Part shown: one piece after another, positions 7,450 through 15,467 of the stretch
How the letters are laid out: each line of letters begins with the position of its first letter
Position numbering within the stretch: position 1 is the stretch's first letter
Assembly (NCBI RefSeq): GCF_000787855.1
Contig: NZ_BBPQ01000029.1
Span: 1 to 37,467 of the forward strand
Length of the DNA: 37,467 nucleotides
Reading direction: 5' to 3'
From: Streptacidiphilus anmyonensis
GTDB lineage: Bacteria > Actinomycetota > Actinomycetes > Streptomycetales > Streptomycetaceae
Notes under the pieces: generated by a model
Told to the model about the DNA's origin: nothing
Seen by the model: the letters and a program-made list of their open reading frames with translations, nothing else
Database searches by the model: none
Made by a program: the position numbers and the translations under genes

Positions 7450-8468
7450 GCGCCCCCGCCGCCGGGGGTCGCCAGGCGGGTCCGGCGGGTCGTCAGGTCG
7501 GACGTCGGCCCGTCGCCCGTGCGGGGCTCTCCGACCAGGTCTTCCGCGGGGGACTGCGGGTCAGCGGCGGCGCGGTGCTGCTGGTGATGCTCGCCGTCGG
7601 CAGCTTCCTGGCCTACCAGGCCGCGCACGCCCTGCGGGTGGGCGGCTTCGCCTTCCTGACCACCCAGGGCTGGGAGCCGGACGCCGGGCGCGGCCACTTC
7701 GGCATCGCCGCCGTGCTGACCGGCACGGTCCTGATCGGCCTGCTCGCGGTGTCGCTGGCGCTGCCGATGGCGCTGTGCGCCGCGCTCTACATCTCCGAGT
7801 ACGCGCCGCGCCGCCTGCGGCAGACGCTGATCGCCCTGGTGGACCTGATGGCCGCGGTGCCGAGCGTGGTCTACGGCCTGTGGGGCTTCTTCTTCCTGGA
7901 GCAGCGGATGACCGGCCTGGCCCGCTGGATCTCCACCTACTTCGGCTGGATCCCGCTGTTCAAGGTCGACGGCGCCGATCCCCACGACCCGCTCGCGCCC
8001 GTCGCCGCCTACACCTCCTCGACCTTCATCGCCGGCACCGTCGTCGCCTTCATGATCACGCCGATCATGTGCTCGGTCATGCGCGAGGTCTTCGGCCAGG
8101 CGCCGCAGGGCGAGCGCGAGGGCGCGTACGCGCTCGGCTCGACCCGCTGGGGCATGATCCGCTCCGTCGTGCTGCCCTACGGCCGCGGCGGGATCATCGG
8201 CGGCACCATGCTGGGCCTCGGCCGGGCCCTGGGCGAGACCATCACCGTCTACATGATCATCTCGATGGTCTTCGCGATCCAGCCGCACGTGCTGCAGAGC
8301 GGCACCAGCACCGTCTCCGCACTCATCGCCCTGCACTACGGCGACTCCTCGCCGTTCGGCGTCTCCGCGCTCATGGCCGCCGGACTCGCCCTGTTCCTGA
8401 TGACCCTCGCGGTCAACTTCGCGGCCTCGGCCGTGGTCGCCCGCAGCCGCTCCGGAGCCGCCTCATGA
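7446..8468 (+). CDS. pstC: Phosphate ABC transporter permease PstC
   Basis: 340 residues with about six membrane helices. PstC-family segments are LPMALCAALYISEYAPRR, LVDLMAAVPSVVYGLWGFFF, TAYTSSTF-type outside loop residues, and the EAA loop EGAYALGSTRWGMIRSVVLP, followed by GRALGETITVYMIIS. It forms the inner-membrane channel with PstA. The start overlaps the upstream stop (ATGA at 7446) and its stop overlaps the pstA start (ATGA at 8465). The basic, Gly-rich N-terminus of about 35 residues is cytoplasmic. Confidence 0.95.
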   Translation: MSAPAAGGRQAGPAGRQVGRRPVARAGLSDQVFRGGLRVSGGAVLLVMLAVGSFLAYQAAHALRVGGFAFLTTQGWEPDAGRGHFGIAAVLTGTVLIGLLAVSLALPMALCAALYISEYAPRRLRQTLIALVDLMAAVPSVVYGLWGFFFLEQRMTGLARWISTYFGWIPLFKVDGADPHDPLAPVAAYTSSTFIAGTVVAFMITPIMCSVMREVFGQAPQGEREGAYALGSTRWGMIRSVVLPYGRGGIIGGTMLGLGRALGETITVYMIISMVFAIQPHVLQSGTSTVSALIALHYGDSSPFGVSALMAAGLALFLMTLAVNFAASAVVARSRSGAAS

Positions 8469-11400
8469 CCACCTCCGCGAACCCCGCCGCGTCGGCGACG
8501 TCCGCGACGTCCGAGATGTCTGCGACGTCCGCGACGCACGCGCCGGAGCAGACGCCGCCGCGCACCACCGTCGTGGTCCGCGCCCCGCTGCCGCCCGGCG
8601 CGCCGCGCCGGCAGCGCCGACGACCCGGCGCCGCCAAGCCCGCCGACCGCTACGCCGTCGTCGGCGCGCTCGCCGGATCCGTGGGGCTCACCACCCTGCT
8701 CTTCCGCTACCTGCTGCCGTTCGACGGCCCGCTGGGCTTCGTCGTCACCGCCTGGCTCTGCTTCCTCGGCCTCTACGCGCTGCTGGTCGCCCAGGAGGAG
8801 ACCGGCCTCGCGGTCCGCGACCGCCTGGCGTCCGCGGTCGTGCACAGCGTGGCCGCGCTGGTGCTGGCGGCCTTGGTCCTGGTCGTCGGCTACGTCGCCG
8901 TCCGCAGCTGGGACGCGCTGCCGCACGGCAACTTCTACACGCAGGACATGTCCGAGGCCGACTCGCTCACCCCTCTCACCACGGGCGGCGTGCTGCACGC
9001 GGTGATCGGCTCGCTGGAGCAGATCGGCATCGCCCTGGTCATCACCGTCCCGCTGGGCATCGGCACGGCCGTCTTCCTGTCGGAGGTGCCCGGCGCGTTC
9101 AGCCGCTTCGTGCGCACCCTCACCGAGGCGATGACGGCACTGCCCTCGGTGCTGGCCGGCCTCTTCATCTACGCCGTCTTCGTGCTGGTCCTCGGCTGGG
9201 GCCGCAGCGGCTTCGCCGCGGGCTGCGCGCTCTCGGTGATGATGCTGCCGATCATCATCCGCGCGGCGGACGTGGTGCTGCGGCTGGTGCCCGCGTCCCT
9301 CAAGGAGGCCTCCTACGCGCTGGGCGCGAGCCGCCTGCGGACGGTGCTGACCGTGGTCCTGCCGACCGCCCGCTCCGGCCTGATGACCGCGGTCATCCTC
9401 GGCACCGCGCGCGGCATCGGCGAGACCTCGCCGGTCCTGCTGACCGCGGGCTACAACAAGGCGTTCAACGCGAACCCCTTCAACGGTCCGCAGGTCTCCC
9501 TGCCGTTGCTGGTGTTCACCCTGGTCCGGCTGCCCTCGCAGGCGCAGATCGCCCGCGGCTTCGGCGCGGCGATGGTGCTGCTGGTGCTGGTGATCGCGCT
9601 CTTCATCCTCGCCCGCGTCATCGGCGGCCGCCCGGCGGGCGTGCTGACCTCACGTCAGCAGCGGCGTCGCGCGGCGGCATCGTCGCGCCTGGCGCTCCGA
9701 TTCCCGCACACGGTCCGTGGCAACCCCCAGGGGCGCGGGGCTCTGCTGATCAGCGGCTCCGCCGCGGGGCGCGGCGAGCCACCCACCCACGTAGAGCCGC
9801 GAACGCGCAGGGCCATCCGCATGTCAGCGGTTGCCCGCGCAGTTCCCCGCGCCGCTGAGGCGAGTGCGACTTCCCCTGCGCCCACAACCTCCCCCTCCGA
9901 CAGAAGGGATGCCGGCGTGCGTCGCCGACTCCTCGCGCTGCTGCGCGTCGCCGCGGCGCTCACCGCGCTCTCCCTGCTGGCGATCTGGTGCGCGGCCCCG
10001 CGCGCCCTCGCCAGCGACTACGTGCCGATCTCCGGCGCCGGCTCCACCTGGAGCAGCAACGCGATGGACGCCTGGGCGACCAACGTCAAGCAGTACGGCA
10101 TGCAGATCAACTTCGATGCCAGCGGCTCCTCCGACGGACGTGCGAAGTTCAAGAACGGCGCGGTGGACTTCGCCGTCTCCGAGATCCCGTACGGCATCAC
10201 CGACCAGGGCGTCTACGAGGCCCCGCCGCCGCGCAAGTTCGCCTACATGCCGATCGTCGCCGGCGGCACCGCCTTCATGTACAACCTGAAGATCAACGGA
10301 CGCCGGGTCACCAACCTGCGCCTTTCCGGCGACACCATCGCCGGCATCTTCACCGGCACCATCACCAAGTGGAACGACCCGGCGATCGCCGCCGACAACC
10401 CGCAGCTCACGCTGCCCGCCCGGACGATCGTGCCGGTCGTGCGCTCCGACGGGTCCGGCACCACGGCGCAGTTGACCACCTGGATGAGCCAGACCAGCGA
10501 GGCGTCCAAGTGGAACGCCTACTGCGTCAAGGCGGGCCGCAGCTCGCCGTGCGGGATCACCTCCTTCTACCCGGTCGTCCCCGGCACCCCGTTCCAGGCG
10601 CTGAGCGGCTCGCAGGGCGTCTCCGGCTTCGTCGCGCAGGACCAGAACGAGGGCTCGATCACCTACGTCGAGTACTCCTACGCGCTCAACACCGGCTTCC
10701 CGGTGGCCAAGATGCTGAACGCCTCGCACTACTACGTCGAGCCGACCGCCCCGGCCGTCGCGGTCGGGCTGACCTCGGCGCAGATCAACTCCGACCTCAC
10801 GCAGAAGCTGGGCGGCGTCTACAACAGCGCGGATCCGCGGGCCTACCCGCTGTCCAGCTACAGCTACATGATCCTGCCGACCGCCGTGGAGAGCGGGTTC
10901 AACACCGACAAGGGCCGCACGCTCGGCGCGTTCGCCTACTACTTCCTGTGCCAGGGACAGCAGCAGGCTCCGGCGCTCGGCTACTCGCCGCTGCCGATCA
11001 ACCTGGTGCAGGCCGGACTGACCCAGATCCGGCGGGTGCCGGGGGTGCAGGCGCAGAACATCACCATCAAGAACTGCAACAACCCGACGTTCTCCTCGGA
11101 CGGCACCAACACGCTGGCCAAGACCGCGCCGTACCCGCCCGCCTGCGACAAGCAGGGCCCGACCCAGTGCAGCACCGGGACCGGTGGCGCGGGGGGCAGC
11201 GGGGGAGCGGGGTCCGGCGGCGGATCCGGTGGTTCCGGCGGTGCGGGCGGCGGCAGCGGGGTGGCCTCGGGCGGTGCCGGCACTGCGGGCGCGACGGGTG
11301 CGAGCGCCGCGACGGGGGGCACGGGCTCCTCGGCCGTCGCCCTCGATCCCGGTCTGGTCGGCGGAGCGAGCGGCGGCGCGGCCTCGGGCGGCGTGCCGGT

Positions 11401-11548
11401 GAACGCGGACCCGGTCGCCATCAGCGCGGACGACGGAAGCGACCTGCAGCGCGTGCTGATGGTCCTGGCGGCCGTGCTGCTGGCCTCGGTCGTCGTGCTG
11501 CCGCCGATGATCGCCCGCCGGATGGCCCGCAAGAAGGGTGGCTGGTGA
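8465..11548 (+). CDS. pstA: PstA permease in one open frame with a PstS domain (PstA-PstS fusion as sequenced)
   Basis: The frame opens at ATG 8465 (ATGA overlap with pstC) and has no stop until 11548, giving 1027 residues. Residues about 60-392 are PstA: membrane helices, VFLSEVPGAFSRF, LPSVLAGLFIYAVFVL, and the EAA loop EASYALGASRLRTVLTVVLP. Residues about 393-484 are an Arg/Pro/Ala-rich linker that contains DNA of an intergenic repeat type. From residue 485 a signal-like helix and a PstS domain follow. As one polypeptide, the PstS part would be tethered outside by a seventh helix. Alternatively, pstA lost its stop (mutation or sequencing error near 9645, where the next frame reads TGA) and PstS is made from its own GTG at 9917. 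The Ala/Thr/Ser-rich N-terminus comes from short GCGACGTCC repeats. Confidence 0.8.
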   Translation: MTTSANPAASATSATSEMSATSATHAPEQTPPRTTVVVRAPLPPGAPRRQRRRPGAAKPADRYAVVGALAGSVGLTTLLFRYLLPFDGPLGFVVTAWLCFLGLYALLVAQEETGLAVRDRLASAVVHSVAALVLAALVLVVGYVAVRSWDALPHGNFYTQDMSEADSLTPLTTGGVLHAVIGSLEQIGIALVITVPLGIGTAVFLSEVPGAFSRFVRTLTEAMTALPSVLAGLFIYAVFVLVLGWGRSGFAAGCALSVMMLPIIIRAADVVLRLVPASLKEASYALGASRLRTVLTVVLPTARSGLMTAVILGTARGIGETSPVLLTAGYNKAFNANPFNGPQVSLPLLVFTLVRLPSQAQIARGFGAAMVLLVLVIALFILARVIGGRPAGVLTSRQQRRRAAASSRLALRFPHTVRGNPQGRGALLISGSAAGRGEPPTHVEPRTRRAIRMSAVARAVPRAAEASATSPAPTTSPSDRRDAGVRRRLLALLRVAAALTALSLLAIWCAAPRALASDYVPISGAGSTWSSNAMDAWATNVKQYGMQINFDASGSSDGRAKFKNGAVDFAVSEIPYGITDQGVYEAPPPRKFAYMPIVAGGTAFMYNLKINGRRVTNLRLSGDTIAGIFTGTITKWNDPAIAADNPQLTLPARTIVPVVRSDGSGTTAQLTTWMSQTSEASKWNAYCVKAGRSSPCGITSFYPVVPGTPFQALSGSQGVSGFVAQDQNEGSITYVEYSYALNTGFPVAKMLNASHYYVEPTAPAVAVGLTSAQINSDLTQKLGGVYNSADPRAYPLSSYSYMILPTAVESGFNTDKGRTLGAFAYYFLCQGQQQAPALGYSPLPINLVQAGLTQIRRVPGVQAQNITIKNCNNPTFSSDGTNTLAKTAPYPPACDKQGPTQCSTGTGGAGGSGGAGSGGGSGGSGGAGGGSGVASGGAGTAGATGASAATGGTGSSAVALDPGLVGGASGGAASGGVPVNADPVAISADDGSDLQRVLMVLAAVLLASVVVLPPMIARRMARKKGGW
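9727..9857. repeat. Degenerate copy of the GC-rich intergenic inverted repeat, between PstA and PstS coding parts
   Basis: The left arm near 9727-9740 reads CCCAGGGGCGCGGGG and the right arm near 9836-9854 reads CGCGCAGTTCCCCGCGCC. It is the same element as the perfect copy at 33809-33915 but with a decayed left arm. Its presence suggests this stretch was once intergenic. Confidence 0.65.
9917..11548 (+). CDS. pstS: PstS-like phosphate-binding module with C-terminal membrane anchor (internal start)
   Basis: A good ribosome site (AGAAGGGA, about seven bases) precedes GTG 9917, in frame with pstA. The 543-residue product would have a signal sequence (LLALLRVAAALTALSLLAIWC...ALAS), the PstS opening YVPISGAGSTW, ligand-loop residues in VVRSDGSGTT, and typical family 1 phosphate-binding strands. 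Next come a Gly/Ser/Ala-rich linker (about residues 415-500) and a C-terminal helix RVLMVLAAVLLASVVVLPP with basic residues after it. Such a tail holds the receptor at the membrane. There is no clear lipobox. The last stop base is the first base of the next gene's ATG (TGATG). Confidence 0.75.
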   Translation: MRRRLLALLRVAAALTALSLLAIWCAAPRALASDYVPISGAGSTWSSNAMDAWATNVKQYGMQINFDASGSSDGRAKFKNGAVDFAVSEIPYGITDQGVYEAPPPRKFAYMPIVAGGTAFMYNLKINGRRVTNLRLSGDTIAGIFTGTITKWNDPAIAADNPQLTLPARTIVPVVRSDGSGTTAQLTTWMSQTSEASKWNAYCVKAGRSSPCGITSFYPVVPGTPFQALSGSQGVSGFVAQDQNEGSITYVEYSYALNTGFPVAKMLNASHYYVEPTAPAVAVGLTSAQINSDLTQKLGGVYNSADPRAYPLSSYSYMILPTAVESGFNTDKGRTLGAFAYYFLCQGQQQAPALGYSPLPINLVQAGLTQIRRVPGVQAQNITIKNCNNPTFSSDGTNTLAKTAPYPPACDKQGPTQCSTGTGGAGGSGGAGSGGGSGGSGGAGGGSGVASGGAGTAGATGASAATGGTGSSAVALDPGLVGGASGGAASGGVPVNADPVAISADDGSDLQRVLMVLAAVLLASVVVLPPMIARRMARKKGGW

Positions 11549-14274
11549 TGTTCCGCCGTCGACTCGAACGACTGACCAGGGGCGCTGTCGGCGCCCCGGC
11601 GAAGCCGAAGCCCCGTTCGCGGGCCGCTTCACGGGCGTTGCGCACCACCGTGGTCTGCGCGGTGCTGGCGGCGGTCGCCGCGGGCGTGGTCACCTCCGCG
11701 CCGCAGGGCGGGGCCGACCGCACCGCCACCTCGCTGCCGACCGGCGGCCCCTCGGTCCAGGTGGACCCGGTCACCGGCAAGCCGGTGCCGGTCGGCTCCA
11801 CCGCGGGCGGCGCCGGAGCGACCTCCGGCGGCACGGCGGGCGGCACGGCGGGCGGCACGGCCACGGGCGGCACGGCCGTCGCCGGGACGCAGTTGACCAC
11901 CGTCGGCAGCAGTGACCCGCACGTGCCCGGCACGCCGACGCTGGTGAGCCCGGCCGCCACCGGGTCCGCCGTGAGCGTGCACGGGACCGGTCCCTTCTCG
12001 GGACTGACGGTGACGGTGCATCAGACCACCAACCTGACCGACCAGGTGGTCAAGGTCGACTGGACCGGCGGCAAGCCGACCCAGCCCAACCCCTCCAGCT
12101 TCGCCCAGGACTACCTGGAGCTGATGCAGTGCTGGGGCGACGCGGCCACCGGCCCGGACCGCACCCAGTGCCAGTACGGCGGTCTGCGCGGCGACAGCCG
12201 CGGCGGCGCGTACGTCTCCACCCGTCAGCTCAACTACGGCTCGCTGGTCGACCCGCTGGAGACGATCAAGCAGACCCAGCCCAACGTCAACGTCTACACG
12301 CCCTTCCACGCCGTCAACGGCGTCGTCGAGACGACCGCGGGCAGCCAGTTCTTCGACGTGGAGTCCACCAACGAGGTGCCCTTCGCGCCGACGCGGGCGG
12401 ACGGCACCGGCCAGGTCTACTTCGAGACGCAGACCGGTATGGAGGCGCCCGGCCTCGGCTGCGGCCAGACGCCCGACAACCTGAAGGTGCCGCCGAAGGA
12501 GGGCCGCGAGTGCTGGCTGGTCGTCGTCCCGCGCGGTGAGACCGAGGTCGACGGCAAGCCCCCGGTCGGCAACTCCGGTCAGCTCCAGTCCTCTCCGCTG
12601 TCGGCGAGCAACTGGCGCTACCGCATGGTGGTGCCGCTGCACTTCACCCCGCTCGGCCTCAACTGCCCCATCGGCAGCCACGAGCGGCTCACCTACGGCA
12701 CCGAGATGGCGCAGGAGGCCGTCACCAGCTGGCAGCCGGTGCTGTGCCGGCAGACCACGTCCATCTTCGGCTACACCAAGCTCGACGACGACCTCGCGCG
12801 CGGCAAGCTCGTCAACGACGCCGACCCCGGCATGGTGTACGTCGCCGACCCGGTGCCCACCGACCAGCTCCCCGCCGGACGCACGCCCGTCTACGCGCCG
12901 GTGGCCCTGTCCGGCGTCACCGTCGCCTTCGACGTCCAGAGCCAGTCCTACACCAGCGCCCCGGCCGACGTGCGCAAACTCGAGGGCCAGCGCATGCACA
13001 CGCTCAACCTGACGCCGCGGCTGGTCGCCAAACTGCTCACCCAGTCGTACCGCTACGCCGTCGGCTACGACGCCACCGACGTCGCGAACAACCCGCTGGA
13101 CCTCACCACCGACCCCGACTTCCTGGCCCTGAACCCGGACTTCAAGCCGCTCGCCTTCCTCTCCCGGATCCCCGACATCCTCGTGCCGCTCGGCCAGTCC
13201 GACGCCGCCCGACACCTGTGGGAGTGGGTCGAGGCCGACCCGGACGCCCGGGACTTCCTGGCCGGCAAGAAGGACCCGTGGGGGATGACGGTCAACCCCA
13301 ACTACACCGCCGACAAGCTGAGCCTGCCGCGCGACGACTTCCCCAAGAGCGACCCGTACTGCGAGACCTTCCCGAACAGCCCCAACAACCAGCCGCCGCT
13401 GTGCACCCTGGACGCCCACCCCTACGCGGTCGGCATGCACGACGCCGCCCGGTCGGCGGCCCGCGGCGACCGGCTCGCGAAGACCATCTGGGACGCCACG
13501 GCCACCCCGCCGCAGCTGAAGAAGGGCCCGCCGGAGCCGCAGGGCCAGATCGGCATCCTCGCCGTCACCGACACTGCGACCGCGGCCCGCTACGGCCTCG
13601 ACACGGCCAACCTGATGAACGGCGCCGGCCAGTTCGTCGCACCGACGGCCGCCTCCATGCTCGCGGCGCAGCAGGCCATGACCCCGGTCGGCGCCACCGG
13701 TGTGAGCCTGCTGCCGCCGGACAGCAAGGCCAAGGACGCCTACCCGCTGACCATCGTCAGCTACGCCGCCACCGTGCCGTCGCTGCTGACCAAGGACGAG
13801 GGGGCCGCCTACGCCTCCCTGCTCCGCTTCGCGGTCGGCTCCGGGCAGACGCCCGGCGTCGAGCCGGGCCAACTGGTCAACGGCTACGTGCCGCTGCCGC
13901 AGACCCTGCGCACCGAGGCGCTGTCCGTCGCCAAGACCGTCGTCGCCGACTCCGGGCCGCACGGCGGCCCCTCCGGCGGCACCACGACCGGCGGCAGCAC
14001 CGGCAGCCTCGGCGGGGGCGGCACCAGCGGCGGCGACGGCAGCGGTGCGGGGGCCTCGGGGACGTCGGGGGGCGTCTCCGGCGGCCAGTCGGGCGGGTCG
14101 CGCGGCACCCCGACCCTCGCACCCAGCTCGCCCGCCGTCCAGAACGTCGCCCGCACCGCCGCCACACCCGTGGGCGCCGCCCAGTACCTGTTCCTGGTCC
14201 TGCTGCTGGTCGCCCTCGTGGCGGCCGGGGCCGGACCGCTGCTGGCCCGCTACCTGCGGCGGCCCCGGAGCTGA
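11548..14274 (+). CDS. 908-aa PstS-like surface protein anchored at both ends
   Basis: Start ATG 11548 overlaps the PstS stop by one base. An N-terminal helix (TTVVCAVLAAVAAGVVTSAP, about residues 31-50) is followed by a Gly/Thr repeat linker (SGGTAGGTAGGTATGGTA), a long outside domain with many cysteines, and a second half that resembles PstS folds (TYGTEMAQEAVTSWQP; VYAPVALSGVTVAFDV; LNLTPRLVAKLLTQSYRYAV). After a Gly/Ser linker comes a C-terminal helix YLFLVLLLVALVAAGAGPLL with a basic tail. The size is roughly two to three times a normal PstS. The likely role is an accessory substrate-capture protein held at the membrane; its ligand is not shown. Two hairpins follow it. Confidence 0.8.
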   Translation: MFRRRLERLTRGAVGAPAKPKPRSRAASRALRTTVVCAVLAAVAAGVVTSAPQGGADRTATSLPTGGPSVQVDPVTGKPVPVGSTAGGAGATSGGTAGGTAGGTATGGTAVAGTQLTTVGSSDPHVPGTPTLVSPAATGSAVSVHGTGPFSGLTVTVHQTTNLTDQVVKVDWTGGKPTQPNPSSFAQDYLELMQCWGDAATGPDRTQCQYGGLRGDSRGGAYVSTRQLNYGSLVDPLETIKQTQPNVNVYTPFHAVNGVVETTAGSQFFDVESTNEVPFAPTRADGTGQVYFETQTGMEAPGLGCGQTPDNLKVPPKEGRECWLVVVPRGETEVDGKPPVGNSGQLQSSPLSASNWRYRMVVPLHFTPLGLNCPIGSHERLTYGTEMAQEAVTSWQPVLCRQTTSIFGYTKLDDDLARGKLVNDADPGMVYVADPVPTDQLPAGRTPVYAPVALSGVTVAFDVQSQSYTSAPADVRKLEGQRMHTLNLTPRLVAKLLTQSYRYAVGYDATDVANNPLDLTTDPDFLALNPDFKPLAFLSRIPDILVPLGQSDAARHLWEWVEADPDARDFLAGKKDPWGMTVNPNYTADKLSLPRDDFPKSDPYCETFPNSPNNQPPLCTLDAHPYAVGMHDAARSAARGDRLAKTIWDATATPPQLKKGPPEPQGQIGILAVTDTATAARYGLDTANLMNGAGQFVAPTAASMLAAQQAMTPVGATGVSLLPPDSKAKDAYPLTIVSYAATVPSLLTKDEGAAYASLLRFAVGSGQTPGVEPGQLVNGYVPLPQTLRTEALSVAKTVVADSGPHGGPSGGTTTGGSTGSLGGGGTSGGDGSGAGASGTSGGVSGGQSGGSRGTPTLAPSSPAVQNVARTAATPVGAAQYLFLVLLLVALVAAGAGPLLARYLRRPRS

Positions 14275-14308
14275 CCGGACCTCGGCTCGGCCCGACGTCC
14301 GCGCGAGC

Positions 14309-14329
14309 GACGCCGTCCGTGACGGCGTC
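14309..14329 (+). terminator. First hairpin after the 908-aa gene
   Basis: Perfect 9-bp stem GACGCCGTC / GACGGCGTC with a CGT loop. No T tract, as is usual in high-GC actinomycetes. Confidence 0.5.
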
Positions 14330-14369
14330 CGCTCCGACCGCCGCACCGATCACGACCCGTGCTCCGCCC

Positions 14370-14393
14370 GACGGCCGGAACCCTCCGGCCGTC
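14370..14393 (+). terminator. Second hairpin before the third pstS-like gene
   Basis: Perfect 9-bp stem GACGGCCGG / CCGGCCGTC with loop AACCCT, 40 bases after the first hairpin and 31 bases before the next start codon. Together they probably act as attenuators or messenger-stabilising stems that set expression ratios. Confidence 0.5.
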
Positions 14394-14424
14394 CACGCAC
14401 CACCGTCCGAAAGGGAACCGTTCC

Positions 14425-15411
14425 ATGACCGGCAAGTTCAGGCTCCTCGCCGCCGCCGCTGGTGTCGCCCTCCTGGCCGTCGGCGCCGGGACCGCCCACG
14501 CCGACCCGGTGGGCTCGCCCACCTACCGTCAGCTCGCTGGCGTCGGCTCCGACACCACGCAGGGCGTCATGAACGCGATGGCGGGCGCGATCACCATCAA
14601 CGGCACCAAGGTGATCGGCTCCTACGACGCGACCGGCTCGGCCACCGTCGCCACCCAGTCCGGCTCCGCCTGCCAGGCCATCGCCCGCCCGAACGGCTCC
14701 GGCGCGGGCCGCACCGCGCTGCTCAACTCGCTGGGCGCGGCCGACGGCTGCCTCCAGTTCTCCCGCTCCTCCAGCCTCAACCTGGCCCCGGCCACCCCCG
14801 GCCTGACCTACGTCCCCTTCGCGGTCGACGCGGTCACCTACGCCATCACCCCGACCAGCTCGCTGCCGCGCACGATGACCCTGGCCGACCTGCACGCCAT
14901 CTACACCTGTGACCCCAACTACGTGGGCACCGGCCCGAACTACACGATCCACCCGCTGCTGCCGCAGGCCGGCTCGGGTACCCGCTCCTTCTGGGAGACC
15001 ACCGTCGGCATCTCCGACACCGACGTCGTCAACCACGCCTACCCGTGCATCAGCGACACCAAGAACGGCAAGCCGATCGAGGAGCACGACGGCCGCGTCC
15101 TGGACGACAACTCCATCGCGCCGTTCTCCATCGCCCAGTACATCGCCCAGGGCGCCGGCACCCTGGCCGACCTGCGCGGCTCGGCGCTGCTCGGCAGCAT
15201 CAACGGCACCCCGTCGCTGCTGCTCAACACCGGCGCCGCGGCCACCCGCGAGGTCTACAACGTCATCCCGAGCACCAACGTCGGCACCGCGCCGTGGAGC
15301 ACGGTCTTCGTCGGCTCCAACTCCCTGGTCTGCCAGCAGAGCTCGATCATCAAGACCTACGGCTTCGGCATCGACCCGAACTGCGGCGACACCTCCAAGG
15401 TCACGGGCTGA
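14425..15411 (+). CDS. Secreted PstS-like substrate-binding protein
   Basis: 328 residues. Start ATG 14425 has AAGGGA eight bases upstream. The signal peptide (FRLLAAAAGVALLAVGAGTAHA) ends at a clear AHA|DP cleavage site, with no lipobox. The mature part opens RQLAGVGSDTTQGVMNAM, has LTYVPFAVDAVTYAI and a PQAGSGTRSFW loop corresponding to the SGT ligand loop of PstS, and ends soon after conserved Cys residues. It is a small soluble or wall-held PstS relative. It is the third PstS-like protein of the operon, which is unusual for a pst locus. Confidence 0.85.
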   Translation: MTGKFRLLAAAAGVALLAVGAGTAHADPVGSPTYRQLAGVGSDTTQGVMNAMAGAITINGTKVIGSYDATGSATVATQSGSACQAIARPNGSGAGRTALLNSLGAADGCLQFSRSSSLNLAPATPGLTYVPFAVDAVTYAITPTSSLPRTMTLADLHAIYTCDPNYVGTGPNYTIHPLLPQAGSGTRSFWETTVGISDTDVVNHAYPCISDTKNGKPIEEHDGRVLDDNSIAPFSIAQYIAQGAGTLADLRGSALLGSINGTPSLLLNTGAAATREVYNVIPSTNVGTAPWSTVFVGSNSLVCQQSSIIKTYGFGIDPNCGDTSKVTG

Positions 15412-15467
15412 CCGCCCACTCCCACGTCCACACACGCAGACCGACGAAGACGAAGGCGAGTACTCCT

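Noticed and set aside
9645-9660. Programmed frameshift after PstA
   Set aside because: No slippery heptamer or downstream pseudoknot was recognisable; a lost stop or sequencing error is simpler.
11629-14346. 905-codon minus-strand open frame
   Set aside because: Shadow of the 908-aa PstS-like gene, same composition bias, no ribosome site or domain.
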